Source: Phycicoccus sp. Soil802 (GTDB taxonomy: Bacteria; Actinomycetota; Actinomycetes; Actinomycetales; Dermatophilaceae). From it: a stretch of DNA of 64,000 bases. Numbering within the stretch: the stretch's first letter is position 1; the number at the start of each line of letters is the position of its first letter. The notes beneath the pieces were generated by a model that saw only the letters and a list, made by a program, of their open reading frames with translations, searched no databases and was not told where the DNA came from. The stretch spans positions 62,001 through 126,000 of the forward strand of contig NZ_LMSS01000002.1 of assembly GCF_001429605.1 (NCBI RefSeq), in the 5' to 3' direction. Below, piece by piece: positions 8,229 through 19,318 of the stretch. Made by a program: the position numbers and the translations under genes.

Positions 8229-8780
8229 ATGGCACGCAAGGTCACCGCCCACCAGTTCAACTCGGTCAACGGCGTCGTCGAGTCGCCGAACGAGTGGCAG
8301 TTCGACGCGTTCGGCCCCGAGGAGGGGCAGCTGATGGGTGCGGCGATCGGGGGCATCACGGACGTCGTCATCGGCCGCAAGCTGTGGCAGGAGTGGTCGG
8401 AGTTCTGGCCCGCAGCGGGGGAGGGCGACTTCTTCGCGGGGTTCATCAACCCGGTCCGCAAGCACGTAGTCACCTCGACGCTGTCCGGTGACCTCGGCTG
8501 GAACAGCACCGTCGTCGACGGTGACCCGGTGGCCTACGTGTCGGCCCTCAAGGAGGGAGAAGGAGAAGGCGGGATCAGCGTGGTCGGCGGCATCGACACG
8601 ATCCGCTCGCTCTTCCTCGCCGGGGTGATCGACGAGCTCACCCTCACGACGCACCCCGTGGTCGGGGTCGGCCGGCGGCTGTTCGACGAGTCGGTGCCGG
8701 TCACCCGGCTCGAGCTGGTCCGCAGCCAGTCCACCCCAGCCGGCAACGCCGTCCTGACCTACGCCCTGAAGCAGGACTGA
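8229..8780 (+). CDS. Dihydrofolate-reductase-family (RibD C-terminal-like) protein
   Basis: 183 residues from ATG 8229 with AGGAAGG upstream. The family is recognised from MARKVTAHQFNSVNGVVESPNEW, VVIGRKLWQEWSEFWP, PVRKHVVTSTL and ISVVGGIDTIRSLFLAGVIDELTLTTHPVVGVGRRLF, the NADPH-binding and final-strand motifs shared by RibD_C reductases. These stand-alone actinobacterial versions are not true DHFRs, and their substrate is generally unknown. It is divergent from the MOSC gene and convergent with the acidic-protein gene. Confidence 0.85.
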   Translation: MARKVTAHQFNSVNGVVESPNEWQFDAFGPEEGQLMGAAIGGITDVVIGRKLWQEWSEFWPAAGEGDFFAGFINPVRKHVVTSTLSGDLGWNSTVVDGDPVAYVSALKEGEGEGGISVVGGIDTIRSLFLAGVIDELTLTTHPVVGVGRRLFDESVPVTRLELVRSQSTPAGNAVLTYALKQD

Positions 8781-8794
8781 CGGCGGGGAATTCC

Positions 8795-9562
8795 TCAGTC
8801 GGCCGGACGGAAACCGGCGCGCTGGGCGGCGTCGGCGTCGGTGAACCACACGTCTGGCTCCGCCTCGTCGTAGTGGTCGTGCTCCTCGGTGACGAAGGTC
8901 TTGGTGTCCTCCCAGGCCTTGACCGGGTGGCCCAGCGGCATGGCGCCGTCGTGGAGGGTGGCCGCCGAACCCACGCTGTAGCCGCCGTCCCTGACCTCGT
9001 CGAGATCGGAGACGCGGCGACCCCCCGCGGCGGATGACCCGTCGCCGTCGCCACTGTCCGTCTTGTCGGACGCACCGGTCGGCTCGCCTCCCTCGGAGAC
9101 GAGGTTGCCCTCGTCGTCGAAGACCTGCGGCCCACCGGCCTCGTCCGCGGTCCAGTCCCCGGGCTGGCGGAACTCCTCACCGGCAGCGACGTCGTGGTTG
9201 GCCGGGTCGTGCTCGGCCGCGAACTCCTCGGCCGACTTCTGCCGGTCATCCTCCGACTTCTCATCCGACTTCTCGTCCGGGCCGTCGTCCGACGCCCGTT
9301 CGGTAACCCGTTCGGTGTCCTTGTCAGGCGAGGTGGAGCTGGACGGCGTCGGGGCGGTCGGCGGTGCTGCCTCGCTGTCATCCGCATCGGAGGCGGTGTC
9401 GGCCTCCGTGTCCTCGGCCTCCGTGTCCTCGGCCTCGGTGGCGTCGGTCTTCTCGGTGGTCTCGGGTTCCACGGCCTCAGCGGTCTTCGTGGCCTCGACG
9501 GCTTCGGCCTCGTCGGGTCCGGTTGCGGCAGTAGAGCTGGCCGGCTCAGGCGTCGTGCTCAT
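8795..9562 (-). CDS. Highly acidic, disordered protein with a small conserved C-terminal domain
   Basis: 255 residues from ATG 9562. Residues 1-130 are low-complexity, rich in Glu, Asp, Thr, Ala and Ser, with short repeats such as AEDTEAEDTEADT, and are almost certainly unstructured. The last 65 residues look folded: GGYSVGSAATLHDGAMPLGHPVKAW, then a WFTDADAAQRAGFRPAD ending that resembles the WF-x-E/D-x-x-A-x-x-AGF signature of small 'sunset'-type domains. No signal peptide or membrane segment. Function unknown; an osmotic or stress role would fit the composition but is speculation. Confidence 0.6.
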   Translation of the reverse strand: MSTTPEPASSTAATGPDEAEAVEATKTAEAVEPETTEKTDATEAEDTEAEDTEADTASDADDSEAAPPTAPTPSSSTSPDKDTERVTERASDDGPDEKSDEKSEDDRQKSAEEFAAEHDPANHDVAAGEEFRQPGDWTADEAGGPQVFDDEGNLVSEGGEPTGASDKTDSGDGDGSSAAGGRRVSDLDEVRDGGYSVGSAATLHDGAMPLGHPVKAWEDTKTFVTEEHDHYDEAEPDVWFTDADAAQRAGFRPAD

Positions 9563-9693
9563 GGCGTCCTCCTTGACGAGTGCGGCGGAAGGCTCCGCTG
9601 TCGTCAGGCTATGCCCGAAAGGCGTCACTCGCAGTCCGGCGCAAGTCCCTGACCTGCAGGTTTTCCGTCAACGACGGCCTCCACGCAGGAGAG

Positions 9694-9724
9694 AAGGCCC
9701 CCAACCGGTGTGGTTGGGGGCCTT
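9694..9724 (-). terminator. Hairpin terminator after tRNA-Leu
   Basis: A perfect 13-bp stem: AAGGCCCCCAACC (9694-9706), loop GGTGT, GGTTGGGGGCCTT (9712-9724). It starts 12 bp past the 3' end of the minus-strand tRNA. The U-run is weak, but a lone hairpin this strong at this place fits an intrinsic terminator. Confidence 0.75.
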
Positions 9725-9735
9725 CACTGTCAGGG

Positions 9736-9818
9736 TGCGCGAGGGGGGATTTGAACCCCCACGCCCTTTCGGACACTGCGACCTGAACGCAGCGCGTCTG
9801 CCGTTCCGCCACTCGCGC
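9736..9818 (-). tRNA. tRNA-Leu (CAG anticodon)
   Basis: The 83-nt minus-strand sequence folds as a class II tRNA: acceptor GCGCGAG/CTCGCGC with discriminator A, D arm with GGAACGGCAGACG, anticodon stem CTGCG/CGCAG enclosing loop TTCAGGT (anticodon CAG), a long variable arm, and TPsiC loop GTTCAAATC. CCA is not encoded. It reads CUG, the main leucine codon in this GC-rich genome. Confidence 0.95.
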
Positions 9819-9993
9819 GTGGGACCGGCCAATTGTGGCGGACACCCCCCGGATTCACCAAACCGGCTCCTTGGGGGGTTTCTCCCGGCGCGCGTGAGCG
9901 ACCAGCCCAGACCAGCCGGTTACGATCGTGGACCAGACCGGACCGGCCGATGTCCGACTGGCGTCCCGGGCAACACGTGAGGAGGTGGCACCG

Positions 9994-10842
9994 ATGGGTC
10001 TGTTCGACCGCGTCGAGCAGCGTCTCGAGCGTGCCGTCAACGGTGCCTTCGCACGCGCCTTCAAGTCCGAGGTGCAGCCCGTGGAGATCGCCTCCGCGAT
10101 CCGCCGCGCCATGGACGACCGTGCCGCCGTCCTCGGCCAGGGCCGCACGATCGTGCCCAACCTGTTCACCGTGGAGCTCTCCGACACCGACTACGACCGC
10201 CTCGGCGGCTACGACGAGGAGCTCGAGGTCGAGCTGATCGCCGCCGCCCAGGAGCACGCCGAGTCGCAGCGCTACCAGCCCGGCGGACCGCTCCAGGTCA
10301 CCTTCGCCAGCGCCAACGACCTCGAGACCGGCGTCTTCCGGCTGCGCACCTCCACGGCCCGCCGCCCCGGCACCAGCCCCGGCCGGGGTGAGGAGGGGTA
10401 TGCCGCCGCGCCGGCTCCCAGCCCCGTCGCACCGGCGCCGGCCGCGCCGGCCCCGAGCCCGCGGCATACCGACGACGACGGGCTGGAGGCGACGCAGCGC
10501 CAGGCCCCGGTCGCACCCCCGGCCCAGCCGCGGCGGGTCAACCCGGCCGACCGGCCGTGGCTCGACGTCGACGGCGAGCGCTACCCGCTGATGGGCGCCA
10601 TGACGGTGCTCGGTCGCGACGACAGCGCCGACATCATCCTCGACGACCCCGGGATCTCCAGGCGGCACAGCGAGATCCGGGTGACCAACGACGGCCCGCA
10701 CCTGGTCGCGAGCATCCGCGACATGGGGTCGACCAACGGCACGTTCGTCAACAGCGAGCGGATCACCAGTCAGCGCCTGTCCGACGGGGACCGGATCACG
10801 GTGGGGCGCACCTCCGTCATCTACCGCGCCGGGCGGCGGTGA
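9994..10842 (+). CDS. fhaA: FHA-domain protein FhaA (DUF3662-FHA)
   Basis: 282 residues from ATG 9994 with GAGGAGG upstream. An N-terminal DUF3662 domain (MGLFDRVEQRLERAVNGAFARAF, VEIASAIRRAMDDRA, residues 1-120) is joined by a Pro/Ala linker to a C-terminal FHA domain (TVLGRDDSADIILDDPGISRRHSEI, then MGSTNGTFVNSERI). FHA domains bind phosphothreonine; in mycobacteria FhaA is a PknB target that tethers cell-wall synthesis factors. It is the first gene of the plus-strand operon ending with pknB. GTATGCC-type motifs lie within the linker at about 10399 and 10460. Confidence 0.95.
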   Translation: MGLFDRVEQRLERAVNGAFARAFKSEVQPVEIASAIRRAMDDRAAVLGQGRTIVPNLFTVELSDTDYDRLGGYDEELEVELIAAAQEHAESQRYQPGGPLQVTFASANDLETGVFRLRTSTARRPGTSPGRGEEGYAAAPAPSPVAPAPAAPAPSPRHTDDDGLEATQRQAPVAPPAQPRRVNPADRPWLDVDGERYPLMGAMTVLGRDDSADIILDDPGISRRHSEIRVTNDGPHLVASIRDMGSTNGTFVNSERITSQRLSDGDRITVGRTSVIYRAGRR

Positions 10843-10851
10843 TCCCCACGC

Positions 10852-11349
10852 ATGAGTGAACTCACCCTCACGATCATCCGCCTCGGGCTCCTCGTCCTCC
10901 TGTGGATCTTCGTCTTCAGCGTCGTCGGCGTGCTCCGGGGCGACCTCTACGGCACCCGGGTCGTGAGCCGCACCGCCCGCAAGCCCGCGCCCGCCGCCCG
11001 TCGGGGCGACGGCCAGGGGGCACCCCAGAAACGCCCGAAGCGGCAGCCGCACTCGACTGCTCCCCGCACCCTGGTCGTCACCGGCGGCGCACTGACCGGC
11101 ACCAGCCTGCCGTTGCGCGAGGCCGGCACCGTCATCGGCCGCAACCCCGAGTGCGCGCTGGTCCTGGACGACGACTTCGCCAGCGGTCGGCACGCGCGGA
11201 TCTTCCACCGTGACAACGCGTGGTTCGTCGAGGACCTCGGCTCCACCAACGGCACCTTCGTCGGCACCGAGCGCCTCACCGGACCGGTGCGCGTCGAGGC
11301 CGGCAGCACCCTGCGGATCGGCAAGACCGTCATCGAGCTCAGGCGATAG
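10852..11349 (+). CDS. fhaB: FHA-domain membrane protein FhaB (FipA)
   Basis: 165 residues. An N-terminal membrane anchor (LTIIRLGLLVLLWIFVFSVV, residues 6-25), a basic linker, then one FHA domain with VIGRNPECALVLDDDFAS-GRHARIF and LGSTNGTFVGTERL. Known role in actinobacteria: a phosphothreonine reader that links PknA/PknB signalling to the divisome and elongation machinery. It starts 9 bp after fhaA and ends 12 bp before pstP, so translation is coupled within the operon. Confidence 0.93.
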   Translation: MSELTLTIIRLGLLVLLWIFVFSVVGVLRGDLYGTRVVSRTARKPAPAARRGDGQGAPQKRPKRQPHSTAPRTLVVTGGALTGTSLPLREAGTVIGRNPECALVLDDDFASGRHARIFHRDNAWFVEDLGSTNGTFVGTERLTGPVRVEAGSTLRIGKTVIELRR

Positions 11350-11361
11350 GCAGCGACGACG

Positions 11362-12696
11362 ATGCCCTTCGCCTTCCACTACGCCGCGCGCTCCGACGTC
11401 GGCATGGTCCGTTCGGAGAACCAGGACTCCGGCTATGCCGGGCCGCGTCTCCTCGCGATGGCCGACGGCATGGGCGGCCACGCCGGGGGTGACATCGCGT
11501 CGTCCACCGTCATCGGCGCCCTGGTCGACCTCGACGGCGAGGCGCTGGGCAGCAAGGAAGCGAGCACCGCTCTCCTGCAACGGATCTCGGCAGCCAACGA
11601 CGAGCTCGCGGAGATGGCGAAGGCCGAGCCGCGCCTGCAGGGGATGGGCACGACGCTGATCGCCATCCTGCGCTCCCAGAACAAGCTGGTGCTGGCCCAC
11701 ATCGGCGACTCCCGCGCCTTCCTCGCCCGCGACGGCAAGCTGACCCAGATCACCAAGGACCACTCGTTCGTCCAGAGCCTCGTCGACGAGGGCCGGATCA
11801 CCGAGGACGAGGCGATCGGCCACCCGCAGCGCTCCCTCGTGACCCGCGTCCTCACCGGCCAGCAGGACGACGAGCCCGACGTGATGGTCCGCGAGGCCCG
11901 CATCGGCGACCGCTACCTGATCGCCTCCGACGGCCTCACCGACTACGTCGCGGGCGACACCATCGCCGAGATGGTCCTGGCCGGGCAGCCGCCGGGCGCC
12001 ACCGCCGACCGCCTGGTCGACCTCGCGCTGAAGGCCGGCGCACCCGACAACGTCACCATCGTCATCGGCGACGTCGTCGACCTCACCAAGGTCGCCGCCC
12101 CGCCAACCCAGCCCCAGATCGTCGGCGCCGCGGCCACCCGCACCAGGGGCACCCGGCCGATCCCGGTCACGCCGGCTGCCAAGGCGGCCGCCCTGTCGCG
12201 CGAAGCCTCCGGTGAGGAGGACGTCGAGGACGTCACCCTCGCCGAGGAGGGCCCGGCCTCGGGGCCGGGACGCTGGCTGCGCCTGATCGCCGTGCTGCTG
12301 GTCGTGCTCATCGTCGTCGGCGGGGGGGCGTATGCCGCGTACACCTGGTCGCAGCGCCAGTACTTCGTCGGCGCGCACGACGGCAACGTCGCCATCTACC
12401 AGGGGGTGACGCAGGACGTCGGCCCGATCGGCCTCTCCCACGTGAAGTCCGAGTCCGACGTCCGCGTGGCCGACCTCCCCGACTTCTACCGGACCAAGGT
12501 CGAGGACCGGGTGTCGACCGACACCCTCCAGGACGCCGAGGCACTGGTGAGCCAGCTGCGCACCGAGGCCCTGCGCTGTGCGGCCAGTCCCAGCACGTGT
12601 GACGACTCCGGCACCGGCAGCACGCCGACCACGCCGTCGACCACCACCAGTCCGACCACGACGACGTCGTCACCGTCGTCCACGACCACGCGATGA
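11362..12696 (+). CDS. pstP: PP2C-type Ser/Thr protein phosphatase PstP
   Basis: 444 residues. Cytosolic PP2C domain (about 1-240) with metal-binding motifs MADGMGGHAGGDIAS, GTTLIAILRSQNKLVLAHIGDSRAFLARDG, ASDGLTDYV and GAPDNVTIVIGD, followed by a linker, one membrane segment (LRLIAVLLVVLIVVGGGAYAA, about 305-325) and an extracellular Ser/Thr-rich tail. It removes phosphates placed by PknA/PknB on themselves and on cell-wall regulators. The stop overlaps the rodA start by 4 bp. A GTATGCC motif sits in the membrane-segment codons at about 12330. Confidence 0.96.
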   Translation: MPFAFHYAARSDVGMVRSENQDSGYAGPRLLAMADGMGGHAGGDIASSTVIGALVDLDGEALGSKEASTALLQRISAANDELAEMAKAEPRLQGMGTTLIAILRSQNKLVLAHIGDSRAFLARDGKLTQITKDHSFVQSLVDEGRITEDEAIGHPQRSLVTRVLTGQQDDEPDVMVREARIGDRYLIASDGLTDYVAGDTIAEMVLAGQPPGATADRLVDLALKAGAPDNVTIVIGDVVDLTKVAAPPTQPQIVGAAATRTRGTRPIPVTPAAKAAALSREASGEEDVEDVTLAEEGPASGPGRWLRLIAVLLVVLIVVGGGAYAAYTWSQRQYFVGAHDGNVAIYQGVTQDVGPIGLSHVKSESDVRVADLPDFYRTKVEDRVSTDTLQDAEALVSQLRTEALRCAASPSTCDDSGTGSTPTTPSTTTSPTTTTSSPSSTTTR

Positions 12697-14069
12697 CGAC
12701 GGTCTCCAGCGTCGCCCCCCGCACCCGCCGCAACGTCGAGCTGGTCCTGTTGCTGCTCGCCGTCGCGATCGTGGTGCTCGCCTACGTCAACGTCGGCCTC
12801 TCCGTCTCCGGGGCCTTCCCCCCGGGACTGGTCACGCACGGCACCGGGCTCCTGGCCATCTCGCTCGCCTTCCACCTGCTGCTGCGCTGGAAGGCCGCCT
12901 ACGCCGACCCGCTGCTGCTGCCGATCGTCACGCTGCTCAACGGCCTCGGCCTGGTGATGATCCACCGGCTCGACATCGCCGAGGGCCGAGACATCACCGA
13001 GGGACTCGCCCTGCGCCAGCTGACCTGGAGCGCCCTGGCCGTGGCGATCGCGGCCGTGGTCCTGTGGTTCCTGCGCGACCACCGGATGCTGCGCCGCTAC
13101 ACGTTCACCGCCGCGGTCGTCGGTTTCGGCCTGCTCATCCTCCCGCTGCTCCCGGGGATCGGGCGCACCGTCAACGGCTCACGCATCTGGATCGGCCTGG
13201 GGCCGTTCACCTTCCAGCCGGGTGAGGTCGCCAAGATCGTGCTGGCGGTGTTCTTCGCGGGCTACCTCGTGCAGACCCGCGACGCCCTGTCGCTGGCCGG
13301 TCGCAAGGTCCTCGGGTTCACCTTCCCGCGCGGGCGCGACCTCGGCCCGATCATCGTCGCCTGGGTGCTCAGCCTCCTCGTGCTCGTCTTCGAGAAGGAC
13401 CTCGGCTCCTCGCTCCTGCTCTTCGGTCTGTTCGTCTCGATGCTCTACGTCGCCACCGAGCGCACCTCGTGGATCGCGATCGGCATGACGTTGTTCTGCG
13501 CCGGCGCCTACGTCGCCTACCTCGCCTTCGGCCACGTGCAGGCGCGGGTGCACCTGTGGCTCGACCCGTTCGCGCCCGACCAGTCCGACCAGGTCGCCAA
13601 GGGCCTGATGGGTATGGCGGCCGGTGGCCTCCTCGGCACCGGCCTCGGTCGCGGGCGTCCCGACCTGACCTACTTCGCCGAGTCCGACTTCATCTTCCCG
13701 AGCTTCGGCGAGGAGCTGGGGCTGGTCGGCCTGTTCGCGCTGCTGGTCCTCTACGTGCTCCTCGTCGAGCGCGGCCTGCGGACCGCCCTCGGGGTGCGCG
13801 ACGGTTTCGGCAAGCTGCTCGCCAGTGGCCTGGCCTTCTCGGTGGCCCTGCAGTGCTTCGTCGTCGTCGGCGGCGTCACCCGTGTGATCCCCCTGACCGG
13901 GCTGACCATGCCGTTCCTCTCCTACGGAGGCTCCTCCCTGCTGGCCAACTGGTCCCTCGTCGCCCTGCTGCTGCGCATCAGCGACGTCGCCCGCCGACCC
14001 GTCGAGGAGGTCCGGACCGGCCCCAGCCCGTCGGGTGAGGCCAAGACCGAAGTGGTGGCGATCCGGTGA
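12693..14069 (+). CDS. rodA: SEDS peptidoglycan glycosyltransferase, RodA/FtsW family
   Basis: 458 residues with about ten hydrophobic segments and the SEDS hallmarks: RTVNGSRIWIGLGPFTFQPGEVAKIVL, a large loop with VHLWLDPFAPD, and the GVTRVIPLTGLTMPFLSYGGSSLL ending. SEDS proteins polymerise lipid II and pair with a class B PBP; here pbpA follows with a 4-bp overlap, so this is the elongation-type pair named RodA/PbpA in mycobacteria. Start ATG 12693 overlaps pstP. Confidence 0.95.
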   Translation: MTTVSSVAPRTRRNVELVLLLLAVAIVVLAYVNVGLSVSGAFPPGLVTHGTGLLAISLAFHLLLRWKAAYADPLLLPIVTLLNGLGLVMIHRLDIAEGRDITEGLALRQLTWSALAVAIAAVVLWFLRDHRMLRRYTFTAAVVGFGLLILPLLPGIGRTVNGSRIWIGLGPFTFQPGEVAKIVLAVFFAGYLVQTRDALSLAGRKVLGFTFPRGRDLGPIIVAWVLSLLVLVFEKDLGSSLLLFGLFVSMLYVATERTSWIAIGMTLFCAGAYVAYLAFGHVQARVHLWLDPFAPDQSDQVAKGLMGMAAGGLLGTGLGRGRPDLTYFAESDFIFPSFGEELGLVGLFALLVLYVLLVERGLRTALGVRDGFGKLLASGLAFSVALQCFVVVGGVTRVIPLTGLTMPFLSYGGSSLLANWSLVALLLRISDVARRPVEEVRTGPSPSGEAKTEVVAIR

Positions 14070-15523
14070 ACTCCCCGATCCGCCGCCTGTCCACCGTCGT
14101 GGCCATGCTGTTCACCGCGCTGCTCATCTCCACGACCTACATCCAGTTCGTGCAGGCCAAGTCGCTCCAGGACCGCCCGGAGAACCGGCGCACCCTGCTG
14201 GCCAACTACGCCCGCGAGCGCGGCCAGATCCTCGTCGGTGGCAAGCCGGTCGCGAAGTCGACGGCCACTGACGACGAGCTGAAGTGGCTGCGCACCTACC
14301 CGCAGGGTGAGCTCTACTCGCACCTCACCGGCTACTACTCGTTCACCTACGGCGCCGGTGGCGGCATCGAGGGGGCCGAGAACGACCTGCTGTCCGGCTC
14401 GTCGGACAAGCTCTTCTACCGCCGGGTCTCCGACATCCTCACCGGGAAGGAACAGACCGGGGCGAGCATCGAGCTCACCATCAACGCCAAGGCGCAGGCC
14501 GCGGCCGACAAGGCACTGGGCAACCAGCGCGGCGCGGTCGTCGCCATCGACCCCACCACCGGTGAGATCCTCGCGCTGGTCAGCCACCCGGCATACGACC
14601 CGGCCTCGCTGAGCAGCCACGACACCGACAAGGTCGTCGCAGCCTGGAAGCGGCTGAACGCGGACTCGACGCAGCCGATGGTGGACCGGGCCATCGCCGG
14701 CAACCTCTACCCACCGGGCTCGACCTTCAAGGTCGTCACGGCCGCGGCCGCGCTGGAGTCCGGGAAGTACACCGAGGAGAGCGTGATCCCCGGGCCGGCC
14801 GTGCTCGACCTGCCCCAGACCGACGACGACCTGCCGAACGACTTCCGCGGCTCGTGCGGCGCCAACAACAAGACGACGCTGACCCACGCGCTGGAGATCT
14901 CCTGCAACACCGCCTTCGGCTGGCTGGGCATGCAGGTCGGCGCCGACGACTTCCGGGCCCAGGCGGCCAAGTTCGGGATGGGCGACCGGCTGCAGATCCC
15001 GATGTCGGTCACGCCCAGCTCGGTGCCCGCCGAGCTCGACCAGCCGCAGCTGGCCCAGTCGGCGATCGGCCAGTACGACGTGCGGGTCACACCCCTCCAG
15101 GTCGCGATGATCTCGGCCGCCATCGCCAACAACGGCGTCGTCATGCGCCCCCACCTGGTCAAGAAGGTGACGTCGTCCGACCTCGAGGTCATCGACGAGC
15201 CCCAGCCCGAGCAGCTCTCGCAGGCCGTGTCCGCCGACACCGCCGCGGCGCTGACCCGGATGATGGAGGCGGTCGTCAAGAGCGGCACCGGCCGGGCGGC
15301 CCAGATCAGCGGGATCGACGTGGCCGGCAAGACCGGGACCGCCCAGCACGCCAAGGGCAAGCCCCCGCACGCCTGGTTCACCGGCTTCGCGCCGTCGAAC
15401 GACCCCAAGGTCGCGGTCGCGGTCGTCGTCGAGGACGGCGGCAACGCGGGCAACGAGGCCGCCGGTGGCCGGGTCGCCGCGCCGATCGCCAAGGCCGTCA
15501 TGGAAGCGGTGCTGGGCCGATGA
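14066..15523 (+). CDS. pbpA: Class B penicillin-binding protein PbpA
   Basis: 485 residues beginning GTG at 14066. One N-terminal membrane anchor (STVVAMLFTALLISTTYIQFV), a dimerisation region, then the transpeptidase domain with all three motifs: STFK (Ser about 219), SCN in LEISCNTAFGW, and KTG (Lys about 422). It cross-links peptidoglycan outside the cell together with RodA. In mycobacteria PknB phosphorylates PbpA. It overlaps rodA upstream and pknA downstream by 4 bp each. Confidence 0.96.
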   Translation: MNSPIRRLSTVVAMLFTALLISTTYIQFVQAKSLQDRPENRRTLLANYARERGQILVGGKPVAKSTATDDELKWLRTYPQGELYSHLTGYYSFTYGAGGGIEGAENDLLSGSSDKLFYRRVSDILTGKEQTGASIELTINAKAQAAADKALGNQRGAVVAIDPTTGEILALVSHPAYDPASLSSHDTDKVVAAWKRLNADSTQPMVDRAIAGNLYPPGSTFKVVTAAAALESGKYTEESVIPGPAVLDLPQTDDDLPNDFRGSCGANNKTTLTHALEISCNTAFGWLGMQVGADDFRAQAAKFGMGDRLQIPMSVTPSSVPAELDQPQLAQSAIGQYDVRVTPLQVAMISAAIANNGVVMRPHLVKKVTSSDLEVIDEPQPEQLSQAVSADTAAALTRMMEAVVKSGTGRAAQISGIDVAGKTGTAQHAKGKPPHAWFTGFAPSNDPKVAVAVVVEDGGNAGNEAAGGRVAAPIAKAVMEAVLGR

Positions 15524-16793
15524 CCTACGCACCGCAGGACCTCATCGCCGACCGCTACCGGCTGGTCGAGCGGATCGCGGCCGGTGGCATGGGCGAGGTG
15601 TGGCGGGCCCACGACGAGACCCTCGACCGCGCCGTCGCCGTCAAGGTCCTGCTGCCGGACAGCGCCCAGGACGAGGGCTTCGTCGAGCGCTTCCGCGCCG
15701 AGGCACGGCTCAGCAGCCAGCTCTCGCACCCCAACGTCGGCACGGTCCACGACTTCGGCGAGCACGACGGGCAGGCCTTCCTCGTCATGGAGCTGATGAC
15801 CGGTGTGCCGCTCTCGACCCTCATCGCCGAGCGCGCCCCGATGCCGCAGGCCGAGGTCACCGAGATCCTCCACCAGACCGCCCTGGCCCTGCAGGCCGCC
15901 CACGACGCGGGCGTGGTCCACCGCGACGTCAAGCCGGCCAACATCGTCGTGGACCCTCAGGGCTACGCCAAGCTGACCGACTTCGGCATCGCGCGCGCCC
16001 TCGGCGAGGCCTCGCTGACCCAGACCGGTGAGGTCCTGGGCACGCCCCACTACCTCGCCCCCGAGCAGGCCAAGGGCGCGCAGGCCGGTCCCCTGAGCGA
16101 CGTCTATGCGCTGGCAGTCGTCGGCTACGAGATGCTGACCGGGGAGCGACCGTTCTCCGGTGAGTCCATGGTGGCCACCGCCCTCGCCCACGTGAGCCAA
16201 CCCGCTCCGCAGCTCTCCGAGGACATCGAGGATCCCCTGCGCACGACCGTGATGGCGGGACTGGCCAAGAACCCGGCGCAGCGCCCCCAGAGCGCGGCCG
16301 AGTTCGCCGAGGCCCTGCGGCTCCCCGCGGGCGAGGCGCCGGAGCACCTGCGGGCCGGTGCGGCTGCGGCGGTCACCCCGACGATCGTGGGGACCCCGCT
16401 CGACCTGGCCCCCGACCAGCCCCTGCCGACGTCGGTGATCCCCACCTCGGCGCCACTCGGCGTCGCGGTCGCGGTCGCCACGTCGGTCGACGACACCACG
16501 GAGCACGACACCGGGGAGCACGACACCCGGCGTCCGGCCTGGCTGCTCCCCGTCGCCGCCGCGGCGGTGGTCCTCGTGGTCGTGGTCGCGGCGATCGCCC
16601 TGGGAGGTGGGGGGTCAGCGCGCACGCCGGCCGAGACGCAGCAGACGAGCACGCCGCTGGTCGCGACCACCACGCCACCGACGACGCCGTCCGCCACCAG
16701 GACGGCCACGGCGTCGCGCACCACCACAGCCACGGTTTCACCCAAGCCCTCGCCCGGAAAGGGCGACGGCAAGGGCAAGGGGGGAAGGAAGAA

Positions 16794-16797
<4 letters not shown>
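15520..16797 (+). CDS. pknA: Ser/Thr protein kinase PknA
   Basis: 425 residues from ATG 15520, overlapping pbpA by 4 bp. Kinase domain about 1-270: glycine loop RIAAGGMGEVWRA, catalytic Lys in AVAVKVL, HRDVKPANIVVD, TDFGIARALGEA, GTPHYLAPEQA. After a linker come one membrane segment (LLPVAAAAVVLVVVVAAIAL) and a short Thr/Pro-rich, finally Lys-rich, outer tail without PASTA repeats, which is the PknA arrangement. It phosphorylates growth and division proteins and acts with PknB. Confidence 0.93.
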
Positions 16798-18641
<1,844 letters not shown>

Positions 18642-18661
18642 CCCCCGACCGCAAAACGGGT

Positions 18662-19318
18662 CTAGCCGGCCGCGACCGCCCGCGCCACGCCCTCGGCGTC
18701 GTGGACCAGCGGGCTCAGGCCGGCCGAGCGGGCGACCGCGTCCTGGAGCCCGCAGCCGACCAGCCAGTTGGCGAGGATCCGGTGGCCACCCTCGGTCAGC
18801 ACGCTCTCCGGGTGGAACTGCACGCCGTGCAACGGCAGGTCGCGGTGCCGGGCGGCCATGATGATGCCCGACTCGGTGTGCCCGTTGGCGACCAGCGCGT
18901 CGGGGACGGTCGCCGGGTCGATCGTCAGCGAGTGGTAGCGGGTCGCGGTGAACGGCGACGGGAGGCCGGCCAGCACGCCGGTGTCGTCGTGGAGGACCCG
19001 GGAGGTCTTGCCGTGCAGGAGCTCGGGCGCCCGCCCGACCGTGGCGCCGACGACGACCCCGAGGGCCTGGTGGCCGAGGCAGACGCCGAGCATCGGCTGG
19101 GACCGCTCGGCACAGGCCTCGATCATCGCCATCGAGACGCCGGCCTCCTCGGGGGTCCCGGGCCCGGGGGAGATGAGCACCCCGTCGAAGTCGGCTCCAT
19201 CGGCCGGACCGAGCGCGTCGTTGCGCACGACCTCGCACTCGGCGCCCAGCTGCTGGAGGTAGCCGACGATCGTGAAGACGAAGCTGTCGTAGTTGTCGAC
19301 GACGAGGATGCGGGTCAT
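18662..19318 (-). CDS. Class I glutamine amidotransferase, anthranilate/aminodeoxychorismate synthase component II
   Basis: 218 residues of the TrpG/PabA family: MTRILVVDNYDSFVFTIVGYLQQLG, ISPGPGTPEEAG, the nucleophile segment PMLGVCLGHQALG, and GVQFHPESVLT with the catalytic His-Glu. It supplies ammonia for anthranilate or 4-amino-4-deoxychorismate synthesis. This position next to pknB, crgA and DUF881 is occupied by trpG in mycobacteria, but no trpE or pabB is nearby, so folate versus tryptophan is unresolved. Convergent with pknB, 20 bp apart. Confidence 0.9.
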   Translation of the reverse strand: MTRILVVDNYDSFVFTIVGYLQQLGAECEVVRNDALGPADGADFDGVLISPGPGTPEEAGVSMAMIEACAERSQPMLGVCLGHQALGVVVGATVGRAPELLHGKTSRVLHDDTGVLAGLPSPFTATRYHSLTIDPATVPDALVANGHTESGIIMAARHRDLPLHGVQFHPESVLTEGGHRILANWLVGCGLQDAVARSAGLSPLVHDAEGVARAVAAG

